Positions 55,620 to 64,000 of a DNA stretch of 64,000 nucleotides are shown in pieces (position 1 is the first letter of the stretch; the number at the start of each line of letters is the position of its first letter). The notes below the pieces were generated by a model. That model saw only the letters and a program-made list of their open reading frames with translations, was not told the DNA's origin and made no database searches. A program made the translations under genes and the position numbers. This DNA comes from Methylobacterium sp. E-065 (lineage in GTDB: Bacteria > Pseudomonadota > Alphaproteobacteria > Rhizobiales > Beijerinckiaceae). The stretch spans positions 62,001 to 126,000 of the forward strand of contig NZ_JAKSYD010000096.1 of assembly GCF_022829605.1 (NCBI RefSeq), written 5' to 3'.

Positions 55620-55766
55620 CTGAACGCGCACCCGCCGCGCCATGTGCGCCCCCGCACGCCGCTGCCCGTACCGCTGCGCTGCACCTTGGCATCGCCGCGC
55701 CGCAGCGCCACCTCGGCCACGGATTAAAACCGGCTGCGGCGCGGCCGCACCAGCACGAGGTATCCC

Positions 55767-56858
55767 ATGCTGTCCCTGCTCGACCCGATCCGTATCGGCG
55801 CCATCGAGGCGAAGAACCGCATCTTCATGGCCCCGCTCACCCGCGGCCGCGGCACCCGCGAGCACGTGCCCACCCCGATCATGGCCGAGTATTACGCCCA
55901 GCGCGCCGCCGCCGGCCTGATCATCAGCGAGGCCACCGGCATCTCGCAGGAGGGGCTGGGTTGGCCGTTCGCGCCGGGCATCTGGTCCGACGCCCAGGTC
56001 GATGCCTGGCGGCCGATCGTGAAGGCGGTCCACGACAAGGGCGGCAAGATCGTCTGCCAGATCTGGCATATGGGCCAGCTGGTCCATCCGGACTTCCTCG
56101 GCGGCGCCAAGCCGGTCGCGGCCTCGGCCACGACAGCGCCCGATCAGGCCCACACCTACGAGGGCAAGAAGCCCTACAGTGAGGCCCGTCCCCTGGAGAT
56201 CGCCGAGATCCCGCGCCTCCTCGGCGATTACGAGCGTGCCACCGCCAACGCGCTGGCGGCCGGGTTCGACGGCGTGCAGATCCACGCGGCGAACGGCTAC
56301 CTGATCGACGAGTTCCTGCGCGACGGCACCAACCACCGCACCGATCCGTATGGCGGCCCGATCGAGAACCGCGTCCGCCTGCTGCGCGAGGTCACCGCGG
56401 CGGTGGCCAAGGTCGCGGGACCCGAGCGTACCGGCGTGCGCCTCTCGCCGAACGGCGCGATCCAGGGCTGTAACGATTCGAACCCCGAGCCGCTGTTCGT
56501 GGCCGCCGCCCAGGCGCTGGCCGATCTCGATGTCGCCTTCCTGGAGATGCGCGAGCCCGGCCCGGACGGGACCTTCGGCAAGGCCGACCATGCGCCGATC
56601 GCCCCGGCGATGCGCCGGGTGTTCCGCAACCCGATGATCCTCAACGCCGATTACGACGGGGTCAGCGGCCAGAAGGTGCTGGATGCCGGCGAGGCGGACG
56701 CGATCGCGTTCGGGCGGACCTTCATCGCCAATCCCGATCTCGTCGAGCGGATCGCCAAGGGCGCGCCGCTCAACAAGGACGAAGCCGCCACGTGGTACAG
56801 CCAGGGCCCGAAGGGGTACGTCGATTATCCGACCCTCGGTGAGGCCCGCGCCGCGTAA
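55767..56858 (+). CDS. Old Yellow Enzyme-family alkene reductase
   Basis: FMN/NAD(P)H ene-reductase acting on electrophilic alkenes. 363 aa, (beta/alpha)8 barrel: NRIFMAPLTRGRGTREHVPT, IVCQIWHMGQLVHPDFLGGA, the His-Asn pair in VQIHAANGYLIDEFLRDGTN and RTDPYGGPIENRVRLLREV, C-terminal GRTFIANPDLVERI. Class I OYE by these motifs; NemA-like. Stands alone; a GC-rich hairpin follows it. Confidence 0.92.
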   Translation: MLSLLDPIRIGAIEAKNRIFMAPLTRGRGTREHVPTPIMAEYYAQRAAAGLIISEATGISQEGLGWPFAPGIWSDAQVDAWRPIVKAVHDKGGKIVCQIWHMGQLVHPDFLGGAKPVAASATTAPDQAHTYEGKKPYSEARPLEIAEIPRLLGDYERATANALAAGFDGVQIHAANGYLIDEFLRDGTNHRTDPYGGPIENRVRLLREVTAAVAKVAGPERTGVRLSPNGAIQGCNDSNPEPLFVAAAQALADLDVAFLEMREPGPDGTFGKADHAPIAPAMRRVFRNPMILNADYDGVSGQKVLDAGEADAIAFGRTFIANPDLVERIAKGAPLNKDEAATWYSQGPKGYVDYPTLGEARAA

Positions 56859-56880
56859 GGCATTACGGGCCTGACCGGCC

Positions 56881-56903
56881 GCCGCGCCCATTGCGGGCGC
56901 GGC
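56881..56903 (+). terminator. Hairpin after the OYE gene
   Basis: GCCGCGCCC-ATTGC-GGGCGCGGC, 9-bp perfect stem 22 bases after the stop. No T-tract follows, so it may stop RNA decay rather than transcription. Confidence 0.45.
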
Positions 56904-56962
56904 GACCGTCTACGCAGCCACCTAGGCAGGGAAGCTCAACAGGCCTATGTGACGGCTGAACC

Positions 56963-58876
56963 ATGGATGTGCCGGCACCTCACGCGCGCGCAGCTTCCCA
57001 ACCGACCGGCGGTGCCTGGCGCACCGCGGAGCGGCTCGCGGAGCTACGCGACCTCGCGATCCTCGATACGGAACCCGAGCCGCTTTACGACGATCTCGTC
57101 CGGGTCGCCGCCTATGTCTGTGGCGCGCCGGTCGCCCTCGTCAGCTTGGTGGATGCCGAGCGGCAATGGTTCAAGTCGGAGGTCGGTCTCGGCAAGCGCG
57201 AGCTGCCGATCAACTGCTCGGTCTGCGCCTACACGATCGAATCCGACGGCCTGCTCGTCATTCCCGATTTGACCGCCGATCCGCGGACCATCGCGAATCC
57301 GCTGGTGATTGGCCCCGAGGGGTTCCGCTTCTATGCCGGCGCCGTGATCCAAGGCGCCCAGGGCATACCGCTCGGCGCGCTCTGCGTGCTCGACCGGGCG
57401 CCGCGGCCGGGTGGGCTCGACACGGAACAGACGGCCACGCTCACGGCCCTGGCGCGCCAGATCTCCAGTCTGCTGGAGCACCGCCGGACCCTGGCACAGG
57501 TGGCGAGCCGGGAGGCCGAGATCGCCGCGAGCGAGCGCCGCTTCCGGGTGATGACGTCGGCCATGCCCCAGATGGTCTGGACGACCCGGCCGGACGGGTT
57601 CCACGATTACTACAACGACCGCTGGTACGCGTTCACCGGCGTGCCCTACGGTTCCACCGACGGCGAGGGCTGGAACGACATGTTCCATCCCGACGATCAG
57701 GAGCGGGCCTGGACGCGCTGGCGCCATTCGCTGGCCACCGGCGATCCCTACGAGATCGAGTACCGCCTGCGCCACAACAGCGGCGCCTATCGCTGGACGC
57801 TGGGTCGCGCCATGGCGATTCGCGACGCGGAGGGGCGGATCGAGCGCTGGTTCGGCACCTGCACCGACATCGACGACCTAAAGCGGGCCGAGGCCGAGGC
57901 CCGCAAGCTCGCCGCCATCGTGGAGACCTCCAAGGACTTCATCGGTCTCTACACCCTGGACGGCGCGGTCACCCATCTCAACGAGGCCGCCCTGGCGCTG
58001 ATCGGCCTGCCCGATCTTGCCGCCGCCCGGCTGCACCGGATCCCCGATTTTTTCACCGAGCACAGCCGCCGCATCCTGGAGGAGACCGCGATGCCGGCGA
58101 TGCGCCGGAGCGGGTTCTGGGAGGGCGAACTGGCGTTCCGACACTTCGTCACGGGCGAGCCGGTGGCGGTGCTCTACAACATGTTCCCGGTGCGGGACCC
58201 GACCGGGGCCGAGATCGGCTACGCCACCGTCACCCGCGACCTGCGCGAGGCCAAGCGCGCCGAGGAAGCCCGGGATCTGCTGATCCGCGAGCTGTCGCAC
58301 CGGATCAAGAACATCTTTGCGGTGGTCGGCGGTTTGGCAGCGCTCACCGCCCGGAGCGATCCCGCGGCCCAGCCCTTCGCCAAGGCCTTCCGCGAGCGGC
58401 TCGGCGCTTTGGCGCGGGCGCACGAATATGTCCGGCCGCATTCCCCCGACAGCGCGCCCGCGGTGGCGGGGCAGACCGTGCTGGGCCTGATGCGCCTGAT
58501 CATGGCCGCCTACGAGGAGGGCGGGCGGGCGCGCGTCGCCATTTCGGGGGACGATGCCGAGATCGGCGAGCGCACCGCGACCGCGCTGGCGCTGATCATG
58601 CACGAGCAGGCCACCAACGCCATGAAGTATGGCGGCCTCTCCACCAAGGAGGGCGGCGTCGCCCTGAGCGGGCTGCAGGAGGCAGGGCACTATACCCTGA
58701 CCTGGCAGGAGGCCGGCGGCCCTCCGGTCACCGGCACGCCGTCCCGGAAGGGATTCGGCACGGTGCTGGCCGAGCGCAGCGTCGTCGGCCAGCTCGACGG
58801 CGTGCTGGAACACGACTGGGCGCCCGGGGGCCTGCTGATGCGGCTCAGCGTGCCAATCGAGAATCTCCGGGCCTGA
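56963..58876 (+). CDS. HWE-type sensor histidine kinase with GAF and two PAS domains
   Basis: 637 aa, no membrane segment, so a cytosolic sensor. GAF domain (about 27-175, ILDTEPEPLYDDLVRVAAYV, CSVCAYTIESDGLLVIPDL), PAS/PAC (about 190-310, MPQMVWTTRPDGFHDYYNDR, GTCTDIDDLKRAEAEA), second PAS (about 315-430). HWE/HisKA_2 kinase follows: phospho-His in RELSHRIKNIFAVVGGL, HEQATNAMKYGGLS and TWQEAGGPPVTG (the W-x-E signature). Heme, flavin or redox ligand cannot be told. No response regulator is adjacent. Followed after one base by the HAD gene. Confidence 0.9.
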   Translation: MDVPAPHARAASQPTGGAWRTAERLAELRDLAILDTEPEPLYDDLVRVAAYVCGAPVALVSLVDAERQWFKSEVGLGKRELPINCSVCAYTIESDGLLVIPDLTADPRTIANPLVIGPEGFRFYAGAVIQGAQGIPLGALCVLDRAPRPGGLDTEQTATLTALARQISSLLEHRRTLAQVASREAEIAASERRFRVMTSAMPQMVWTTRPDGFHDYYNDRWYAFTGVPYGSTDGEGWNDMFHPDDQERAWTRWRHSLATGDPYEIEYRLRHNSGAYRWTLGRAMAIRDAEGRIERWFGTCTDIDDLKRAEAEARKLAAIVETSKDFIGLYTLDGAVTHLNEAALALIGLPDLAAARLHRIPDFFTEHSRRILEETAMPAMRRSGFWEGELAFRHFVTGEPVAVLYNMFPVRDPTGAEIGYATVTRDLREAKRAEEARDLLIRELSHRIKNIFAVVGGLAALTARSDPAAQPFAKAFRERLGALARAHEYVRPHSPDSAPAVAGQTVLGLMRLIMAAYEEGGRARVAISGDDAEIGERTATALALIMHEQATNAMKYGGLSTKEGGVALSGLQEAGHYTLTWQEAGGPPVTGTPSRKGFGTVLAERSVVGQLDGVLEHDWAPGGLLMRLSVPIENLRA

Positions 58877-58877
58877 G

Positions 58878-59597
58878 ATGACCGGTCGGACTGCCGGTAC
58901 CGGGCCGCGCCTCGTCGTGCTCGACTTCGACGGCACCTTGGCCGACAGCTTCGACTGGTTCTGCTCGGTCATGAACGGCGTCGCCGAGCGTTACCGCTTC
59001 CGCCAGGTCGAGGCGCACGAGGTCGAGGACCTGCGCCTTCAGGGAGCCCGCGCGATCGTGGCGCATCTCGGCATCCCGCGCTGGAAGCTGCCGCTCATCG
59101 CCCGCCACATGCACGCGCTTGCGGCCCGGGACGCAGCGCAGATCGCGTTGTTTCCGGGCGTGCCGGAGATGCTGGCGGGTATCGCGCAGGCCGGCGTGCC
59201 GATGGCGATCCTGTCGTCGAACCGGGCCGACACGGTGCGGCAGGTGCTCGGACCGGACAACGCGGCGCAGATCGACGCCTATGCCTGCGGGGCTTCGCTA
59301 TTTGGAAAGGCACGGCGCCTGCGGCAGCTCCTCGCGCGCCGGGGCGTGGCGCCGGCGCAAGCCCTGTGCATCGGCGACGAGATCCGCGACCTCGAGGCGG
59401 CGCGCGCCCTTGGCTGCCCGTTCGGTGCCGTGGCGTGGGGTTACACGGACCCGCAGGCGCTAGCGGCGCAGGGACCCGAATACCTGTTCTCGAATCCCGG
59501 GGAGATCGCCCGCCTGCTGGCGGGCGCTCCGGCTCACTGGCCGCGGTTGGCGCCCGGAACGACGCTAGCGCCGTTGCCGCTGCCGAACGGCTCGTAG
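58878..59597 (+). CDS. HAD-superfamily phosphatase
   Basis: 239 aa. HAD motif I VVLDFDGTLADS (nucleophile Asp), motif II AILSSN, motif III Lys in GKARRLRQLL, motif IV IGDEIRDLEAARAL. A helical cap (about 35-90) as in phosphoglycolate-phosphatase-like members. Starts one base after the kinase stop, so translationally coupled, perhaps with a signalling link. Its 3' end overlaps bamE, on the opposite strand, by 64 bases. Substrate unknown. Confidence 0.87.
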   Translation: MTGRTAGTGPRLVVLDFDGTLADSFDWFCSVMNGVAERYRFRQVEAHEVEDLRLQGARAIVAHLGIPRWKLPLIARHMHALAARDAAQIALFPGVPEMLAGIAQAGVPMAILSSNRADTVRQVLGPDNAAQIDAYACGASLFGKARRLRQLLARRGVAPAQALCIGDEIRDLEAARALGCPFGAVAWGYTDPQALAAQGPEYLFSNPGEIARLLAGAPAHWPRLAPGTTLAPLPLPNGS

Positions 59598-60031
59598 CGG
59601 GTCAGGCCGCGGAACAGCTGGCTGATGAAGGCCCGGTCGGCGCCGCTCGTCGGCGTGGTGCGCTCGATGAAGTCGAACACCCGCCCGTCCTGCAGGCCGT
59701 AGAGCGCCACGCGCTCGACCTTGAAGGCGGGGCTGAAATAGACGGCCGTGACCTTCTGATCCTCGACCTGCTCACCCATGAACATGATCGTGCGGCGGGT
59801 GTTCTGAGAGATGTAGTACCAGGACTTGTTGCCCACCGTGGACACGGTCGAGGGCGTTCCGAGGATCTGCAGCACCTGCTCGGGGCTCATGCCGGGCTTG
59901 ACCGTGGCGAGCGCCGCCTGGTCGACCTGGTAGCCGTGGCGCAGCTCCTCGCCGATGCAGCCGGACAGGCCGGCTCCCGCGAGCCCGACCAGGGCGAGAC
60001 GCGCGAAGGACTGGACGAGACGGCGCCGCAT
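59534..60031 (-). CDS. bamE: Outer-membrane protein assembly factor BamE
   Basis: Lipoprotein of the BAM complex. 165 aa: signal peptide from MRRRLVQSFARLALVGLAGA with lipobox LSGC; SmpA/OmlA domain: LATVKPGMSPEQVLQILGTP, STVGNKSWYYISQNTRRTIM and AVYFSPAFKVERVALYGLQD. ATG 60031 chosen; the longer frame lacks a signal. Divergent from the CBP3 chaperone gene, as in other Hyphomicrobiales. Confidence 0.92.
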   Translation of the reverse strand: MRRRLVQSFARLALVGLAGAGLSGCIGEELRHGYQVDQAALATVKPGMSPEQVLQILGTPSTVSTVGNKSWYYISQNTRRTIMFMGEQVEDQKVTAVYFSPAFKVERVALYGLQDGRVFDFIERTTPTSGADRAFISQLFRGLTRYEPFGSGNGASVVPGANRGQ

Positions 60032-60186
60032 CGGGCCCCCAGAAAACGTGTGGACGGACAAGATGCAAACGATGCCGCGGACACGGAATTCCGACGACGC
60101 TTGCGCCCTGGGCGTGGGTTGCCGTACCGCGGGGTTATGGCTTTGACAAGGCAAGCTTGGCCACACAACACCGGGGTGTGGCATCG

Positions 60187-60750
60187 ATGATCGCGCGGCT
60201 GTTCCGACGGGCGAATGCGCGGCGGCAGGCCGTCGAGGGCCTGCACGTGGCGCTCAGCATGGCGGCCCGCCGCCCGGGCCTCTACCTCCGCCTCGGCGTG
60301 CCCGACACCGTCGAGGGCCGGTTCGAGGCCCTGTGCCTGCACGCCATCCTGGTTCTGCGCCAGCTGAACCGGCTGCCGGCCCCGGCTGCCGAGGTGGCAC
60401 AGGATCTCGTGAATTCCGTCTTCACCCAGCTCGATGCCTCGTTGCGCGAGCTGGGTGTCGGCGACATGGGCGTGGGCAAGCGGATGAAGAAGCTCGGCGC
60501 GGCCTTCTACGGCCGGGCCACCGGCTACGACACCGCCCTGGACGCGGGCGACACGGCGGCCCTGCGCGCGGTCCTCATCCGCAACGTGCTGGGCGGCGAG
60601 GGCGACGGGGCTGGGCTTGCCACCTATGTGCAGGCGGCCGACGAAGCCCTCGCCGGCGCCGATCTCGACACCCTGCTCGGGTCCGGGCCGCCCTTCCCGG
60701 AACCGGAGGGCTTCGCGCAGGCTGAAGAAGCAAGAGGAGCCATCGCATGA
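60187..60750 (+). CDS. Ubiquinol-cytochrome c chaperone (CBP3 family)
   Basis: Helps assemble the bc1 complex. 187 aa from ATG 60187: MIARLFRRANARRQAVEGLH, ALCLHAILVLRQLNRLPAPA, QLDASLRELGVGDMGVGKRM and KKLGAAFYGRATGYDTALDA are the family blocks. An in-frame start at 60157 adds ten non-family residues. Stop overlaps the DUF177 gene by four bases (ATGA). Confidence 0.9.
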   Translation: MIARLFRRANARRQAVEGLHVALSMAARRPGLYLRLGVPDTVEGRFEALCLHAILVLRQLNRLPAPAAEVAQDLVNSVFTQLDASLRELGVGDMGVGKRMKKLGAAFYGRATGYDTALDAGDTAALRAVLIRNVLGGEGDGAGLATYVQAADEALAGADLDTLLGSGPPFPEPEGFAQAEEARGAIA

Positions 60751-61274
60751 GCCGGGACAGCCGCCGGGAGAATCCGCATGAGAGCGGCCCGCTCGTGCGC
60801 TGGGTCAATGTCGAGCGCCTGCCCCAGGGACGGGGCGCCGTCACGGTCGAGGCGAGCCCGGCCGAGTGCGCAGCGCTCGCCGCGGACTTCAAGATTCCGG
60901 GACTCCGCGATCTGGTCGGGCGGTTCGCGATCTCGGGCGCCACCAGCCGCCTGACCGTGACCGGCACCGTGGACGCCCTGGTGACGCAGGTCTGCACCGT
61001 CAGCCTCGAACCGTTCGAGGGGCCGGTCCACGAGCCGGTGGAGGTCGTGTTCACCGACACCGACCAGCTCGCCGGCACCGACGCCGAGGATGCCGACATC
61101 CCCGATCCCCTGGTGGGCGGACGCGTCGATTTCGGCGCGCTCACCGCCGAGTTCCTGGCGCTGGGGCTCGACCCCTATCCGCGCAAGCCCGGCACTACCT
61201 TCGAGCCGGTGGTGGCCGGCGACGATGCAGGGCCGCTCGCAGCCCTGGGCAAGCTGCGGGACGGCGGGGGCTGA
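60747..61274 (+). CDS. DUF177 / YceD-like protein
   Basis: 175 aa. VRWVNVERLPQGRGAVTVEA start, RLTVTGTVDALVTQVCTVSL (the conserved Cys-containing core), acidic TDTDQLAGTDAEDADIPDPL, and GLDPYPRKPGTTFEPV at the C-terminus. In bacteria this family lies upstream of rpmF-plsX or plsX and is tied to 23S rRNA metabolism. Coupled to the CBP3 gene. rpmF is not between it and plsX here. Confidence 0.9.
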   Translation: MSRDSRRENPHESGPLVRWVNVERLPQGRGAVTVEASPAECAALAADFKIPGLRDLVGRFAISGATSRLTVTGTVDALVTQVCTVSLEPFEGPVHEPVEVVFTDTDQLAGTDAEDADIPDPLVGGRVDFGALTAEFLALGLDPYPRKPGTTFEPVVAGDDAGPLAALGKLRDGGG

Positions 61275-61658
61275 CTTTTCGCGGTGTAGCGCGCCGGCCC
61301 TCCATCGGGCGCATCCGGCGCAAGCGGAAGCAGCCCGGAATTCAGCGCGCGAAACGACGCGAAGCGCTCTTATGAAACGCGCTGAGCCGCTTGCGCGACG
61401 CTCCGTGCGCCCGATCAGGTTCCGCTGAAGGTCCACTTGTCCGGGAAACGCGTGTGCTTGAGGGATTCGGGCGGCGAGAGGGCGTGACGCCCGCAGGCGA
61501 ACACCCCGAAAACGCTGCCTTCGCCCCCTCCGGCGAATAACGGAACCGTCCGGCGGCCGATTTCATTTGCCCGCCGGGCCGGTATCGCTATGGTCCGCCG
61601 CGCCCGGTGGGACCCTTCCCGCCGGATCCCCCGCCGAGACCTGCGACCCGCTACCGAC
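61275..61658. other. Intergenic region ahead of plsX
   Basis: 384 bases between DUF177 and plsX. I looked for a small rpmF (L32) frame and found none. GC-rich sequence with short inverted segments (GCGCGAAACGACGCGAAGCGC near 61347) but no clear terminator or RNA. It presumably holds the plsX-fabH promoter. Confidence 0.45.
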
Positions 61659-62693
61659 ATGTCCCAACGCGTGTGCATCTCGCTCGACGCCATGGGCGGC
61701 GACCACGGGCCCTCCACGGTCGTGCCCGGTGCGGCGCTGGCCCGTGAGCGCCATCCCGAGACCACCTTCCTGATGTTCGGCGACGAAGCGGTGATCGCCC
61801 CGCTCGTCGCCAAGGAGCCCCGGCTCAAGGACTGCGTCGAGATCCGCCACACCAGTGTCGCGGTCGCCATGGACGACAAGCCGAGCCAGGCGGTGCGCCA
61901 GGGGCGCGGCAAGTCGTCCATGTGGCAGGCGATCCAGGCGGTGCGCGACGGGCAGGCCGACGCCTGCGTGTCGGCCGGCAACACCGGCGCCCTGATGGCG
62001 ATGTCGAAGATCTGCCTGAAGACCATGTCGGGTATCGAGCGTCCGGCCATCGCGTGCCTGTGGCCGACCGTGCGCGGCGAGAGCGTCGTGCTCGATGTCG
62101 GTGCCACCATCGGGACGGATGCCGAGCACCTCGTCGAGATGGCCGTGATGGGCTCGGCCATGGCGCGGATCGTGTTCGACCTCGAACGCCCCACCGTCGG
62201 CCTGCTCAACGTCGGCACCGAGGAGATGAAGGGCAACGAGGCGGTCAAGGAGGCCGCCCGGATGCTGCGCGAGATGGAGAGTTCGGGACTCGCCTATCAC
62301 GGCTTCGTCGAGGGCACGGATCTCGGCCGCGGCACGGTCGACGTGGTGGTGACCGAGGGTTTCACGGGAAACATCGCCCTCAAGACCGCCGAGGGCACCG
62401 CCAAGCAGATCGGCACGTATCTGCGCGCCGCCATGACCCGGACGCTCGCCGCCAAGATCGGTGCGCTGTTCGCCCGGCAGGCGTTCCGGGCGCTCAAGGA
62501 CAAGATGAACCCGAGCCGGGCCAATGGCGGCGTCTTCCTCGGCCTCGAAGGCATCGTCATCAAGAGCCACGGTTCGGAGAACGCGCAAGGGTTCGCCGCC
62601 GCCGTCGATCTGGCGCACGACATGGCCCGCCACGACATGATCCGCACGATCCGCGAGATGCTCGACCAGACGGCGGCCCTGGCGCCGGCGTAA
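61659..62693 (+). CDS. plsX: Phosphate acyltransferase PlsX
   Basis: Makes acyl-phosphate from acyl-ACP for phospholipid synthesis. 344 aa: [24 protein letters not shown]-like core [83 protein letters not shown] 61659 is used; the upstream frame is Arg/Pro-rich. Followed by fabH after 80 bases. Confidence 0.95.
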   Translation: MSQRVCISLDAMGGDHGPSTVVPGAALARERHPETTFLMFGDEAVIAPLVAKEPRLKDCVEIRHTSVAVAMDDKPSQAVRQGRGKSSMWQAIQAVRDGQADACVSAGNTGALMAMSKICLKTMSGIERPAIACLWPTVRGESVVLDVGATIGTDAEHLVEMAVMGSAMARIVFDLERPTVGLLNVGTEEMKGNEAVKEAARMLREMESSGLAYHGFVEGTDLGRGTVDVVVTEGFTGNIALKTAEGTAKQIGTYLRAAMTRTLAAKIGALFARQAFRALKDKMNPSRANGGVFLGLEGIVIKSHGSENAQGFAAAVDLAHDMARHDMIRTIREMLDQTAALAPA

Positions 62694-62773
62694 CGCCGTG
62701 CAGGATGGAAAACGGATTACTCCGGCATCACCCGCAAGGGTCGTGATGTCGGAGCCGTCCGGGAAGGACAGAG

Positions 62774-63781
62774 ATGGCAACCCTCCGCACTGACCCCGAA
62801 CAGAGCCGACGCGCGCCTCAGCTGCGCTCGGTGGTGGTCGGGACCGGCTCGTGCCTGCCCGAGACGGTGGTGACGAACGCCGCCCTCGCCGAGCGGGTCG
62901 ACACCTCCGACGAATGGATCGTCCAGCGCACCGGGATCCGCCAGCGCCACATCGCCGGGCCCGGCGAGACCACCTCGGTGCTCGGGACCCGGGCCGCCCA
63001 GGCGGCGCTCGACGATGCCGGGCTGACGGGCGACGACATCGACCTCGTGATCTGCGCGACTTCGACGCCGGACCATACGTTCCCGGCGACCGCCACGCAG
63101 ATCCAGGCGGCCCTCGGCATCCACCAGGGCGCGGCCTTCGATCTGCAGGCGGTCTGCGCCGGCTTCGTGTTCGGGGTCTCCACCGCCGACAAATTCCTGA
63201 CCACCGGGGCGGCCCGCCGGGCGCTGGTGATCGGCGCTGAGACGTTCTCGCGGATCCTCGATTGGGAGGATCGCACCACCTGCGTGCTGTTCGGCGACGG
63301 CGCCGGGGCGATCGTGCTGGAGGCGCAGGAGGACGCGGAGGGCCGCGGCGTGCTCAGCACGAGTCTGCGCTCGGACGGGCGGCACCGCGAAAAGCTCTAC
63401 GTCAATGGCGGACCGGGCTCCACCGGCACCGTGGGCCACCTGCGCATGGAGGGGCGGGACGTGTTCCGCTTCGCCGTGGGCCAAGTCACCGACGTGATCG
63501 TCGCGGCGTTCGCGCAGGCCGGCCTCACGGCCGACGACCTGACGTGGTTCGTGCCCCATCAGGCCAATCGGCGGATCATCGAAGCCTCGGCCGACAAGCT
63601 CGGGATCGCCCGCGAGAAGATCGTGCTGACGGTGGATCGGCACGGCAACACCTCGGCGGCCTCGATCCCGCTCGCCCTCGACGTGGCCCGACGCGACGGG
63701 CGCATCCAGAGGGGCGATCTGGTGATGATCGAGGCGATCGGCGGCGGCTTCAGCTGGGGCGCGGGACTGATCCGCTGGTGA
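62774..63781 (+). CDS. fabH: Beta-ketoacyl-ACP synthase III
   Basis: Starts fatty acid chains by condensing acyl-CoA with malonyl-ACP. 335 aa: [38 protein letters not shown], catalytic Cys in [18 protein letters not shown], His in [18 protein letters not shown] and Asn in [13 protein letters not shown]. Probably co-transcribed with plsX. Confidence 0.95.
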   Translation: MATLRTDPEQSRRAPQLRSVVVGTGSCLPETVVTNAALAERVDTSDEWIVQRTGIRQRHIAGPGETTSVLGTRAAQAALDDAGLTGDDIDLVICATSTPDHTFPATATQIQAALGIHQGAAFDLQAVCAGFVFGVSTADKFLTTGAARRALVIGAETFSRILDWEDRTTCVLFGDGAGAIVLEAQEDAEGRGVLSTSLRSDGRHREKLYVNGGPGSTGTVGHLRMEGRDVFRFAVGQVTDVIVAAFAQAGLTADDLTWFVPHQANRRIIEASADKLGIAREKIVLTVDRHGNTSAASIPLALDVARRDGRIQRGDLVMIEAIGGGFSWGAGLIRW

Positions 63782-63948
63782 CGCTTTCGGTGACAGCCCG
63801 AAACGATTCGGTGCGCCCGCGCGGTTGACCGGGGGCGGAGCGCCGATTAGCGTGCCGGATCATAGGGATACGTCTTCAACGTCCGGTGTGGCCTCGTTTC
63901 GCCGCACCCGACGCCATGGGACGAGAGACGCGGGCGAGGGGACACGGC

Positions 63949-64000
63949 ATGGCAGGCAAGACGGTGACGCGCGCCGACTTGAGCGAGGCCGTCTACCATC
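63949..64000 (+). CDS. ihfA: Integration host factor alpha subunit, 5' end only
   Basis: Only 17 codons are in the window: MAGKTVTRADLSEAVYH, which matches the start of alphaproteobacterial IHF-alpha, a DNA-bending HU-family protein. The position after plsX-fabH is the conserved one for ihfA and supports the call. The rest lies beyond base 64000. Confidence 0.85.
   Translation, partial: MAGKTVTRADLSEAVYH

Noticed and set aside
61275..61658. rpmF (L32) gene upstream of plsX
   Set aside because: No short frame with the L32 N-terminus or zinc cysteines is present.

Overview
The window is very GC-rich bacterial chromosome with almost every codon ending in G or C. Its gene content points to an alphaproteobacterium of the order Hyphomicrobiales, most likely Methylobacterium or Methylorubrum. 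The main evidence is the run hppA / bamE / CBP3 chaperone / DUF177 / plsX / fabH / ihfA, the glyA-nrdR-ribD-ribE block, a K+-independent H+-pyrophosphatase, an HWE-type histidine kinase, and intergenic palindromic repeats of a style common in that group. This assignment is inference from gene content and style; no database was searched. I saw no rRNA, tRNA, CRISPR array, transposase or prophage.

Layout. (1) 1-3131, minus strand: nucleoside salvage operon cdd-pnp-deoC-deoA, with deoA cut by the window edge. (2) 3243-3799: a YefM/YoeB toxin-antitoxin module with a double TGTACA operator. (3) 3810-6026, minus: secreted glutathione peroxidase, ECF sigma factor and membrane anti-sigma factor. (4) 6264-9315, minus: a chemoreceptor broken by an in-frame amber codon, then a patatin-like lipase. 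(5) 9691-13526: ispG and kup, separated by a large palindrome. (6) 13.7-15.2 kb: an accessory islet with an AT-richer two-gene cassette (possible toxin/immunity pair) and a VapBC-type module whose toxin is frameshifted. (7) 15.5-18.8 kb: a two-subunit molybdenum hydroxylase (isoquinoline 1-oxidoreductase type) and a small secreted protein. (8) 19.1-28.0 kb: a sirtuin, then a catabolic block of isochorismatase-family hydrolase, GlxA/AraC regulator, dihydropyrimidinase and a polyamine-type ABC importer. (9) 28.0-31.2 kb: an overlapping pair of unknown genes, rplY, pdxH and two envelope proteins. (10) 31.5-38 kb: a beta-propeller transferase-like protein, a KefB-type antiporter, a MATE exporter, a DUF937 protein and a cupin. 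(11) 38.1-41.8 kb: glyA-nrdR-ribD-ribE. (12) 41.8-49.4 kb, minus: thioesterase, the stress operon prkA-yeaH-spoVR, two unknowns and a MerR-like regulator. (13) 49.5-51.6 kb: ribH-nusB-thiL. (14) 51.6-54.6 kb: a decayed region and hppA. (15) 54.7-59.6 kb: a nucleotidyltransferase-type gene pair, an Old Yellow Enzyme, a sensor kinase and a HAD phosphatase. (16) 59.5-64.0 kb: bamE, the CBP3 chaperone, DUF177, plsX, fabH and the first codons of ihfA.

How the genes work together. The riboflavin genes ribD, ribE and ribH sit in two blocks about 7.7 kb apart, split by the minus-strand stress operon. The dihydropyrimidinase/ABC block looks like one catabolic unit for import and ring-opening of a cyclic amide. 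Accessory modules cluster at about 3.3, 13.7-15.2, 28.0 and 54.7 kb, between conserved housekeeping blocks. Two repeat families occur twice each. One has grown into the 3' end of a regulator gene. The other lies between genes inside two different operons, in the same orientation relative to transcription both times.
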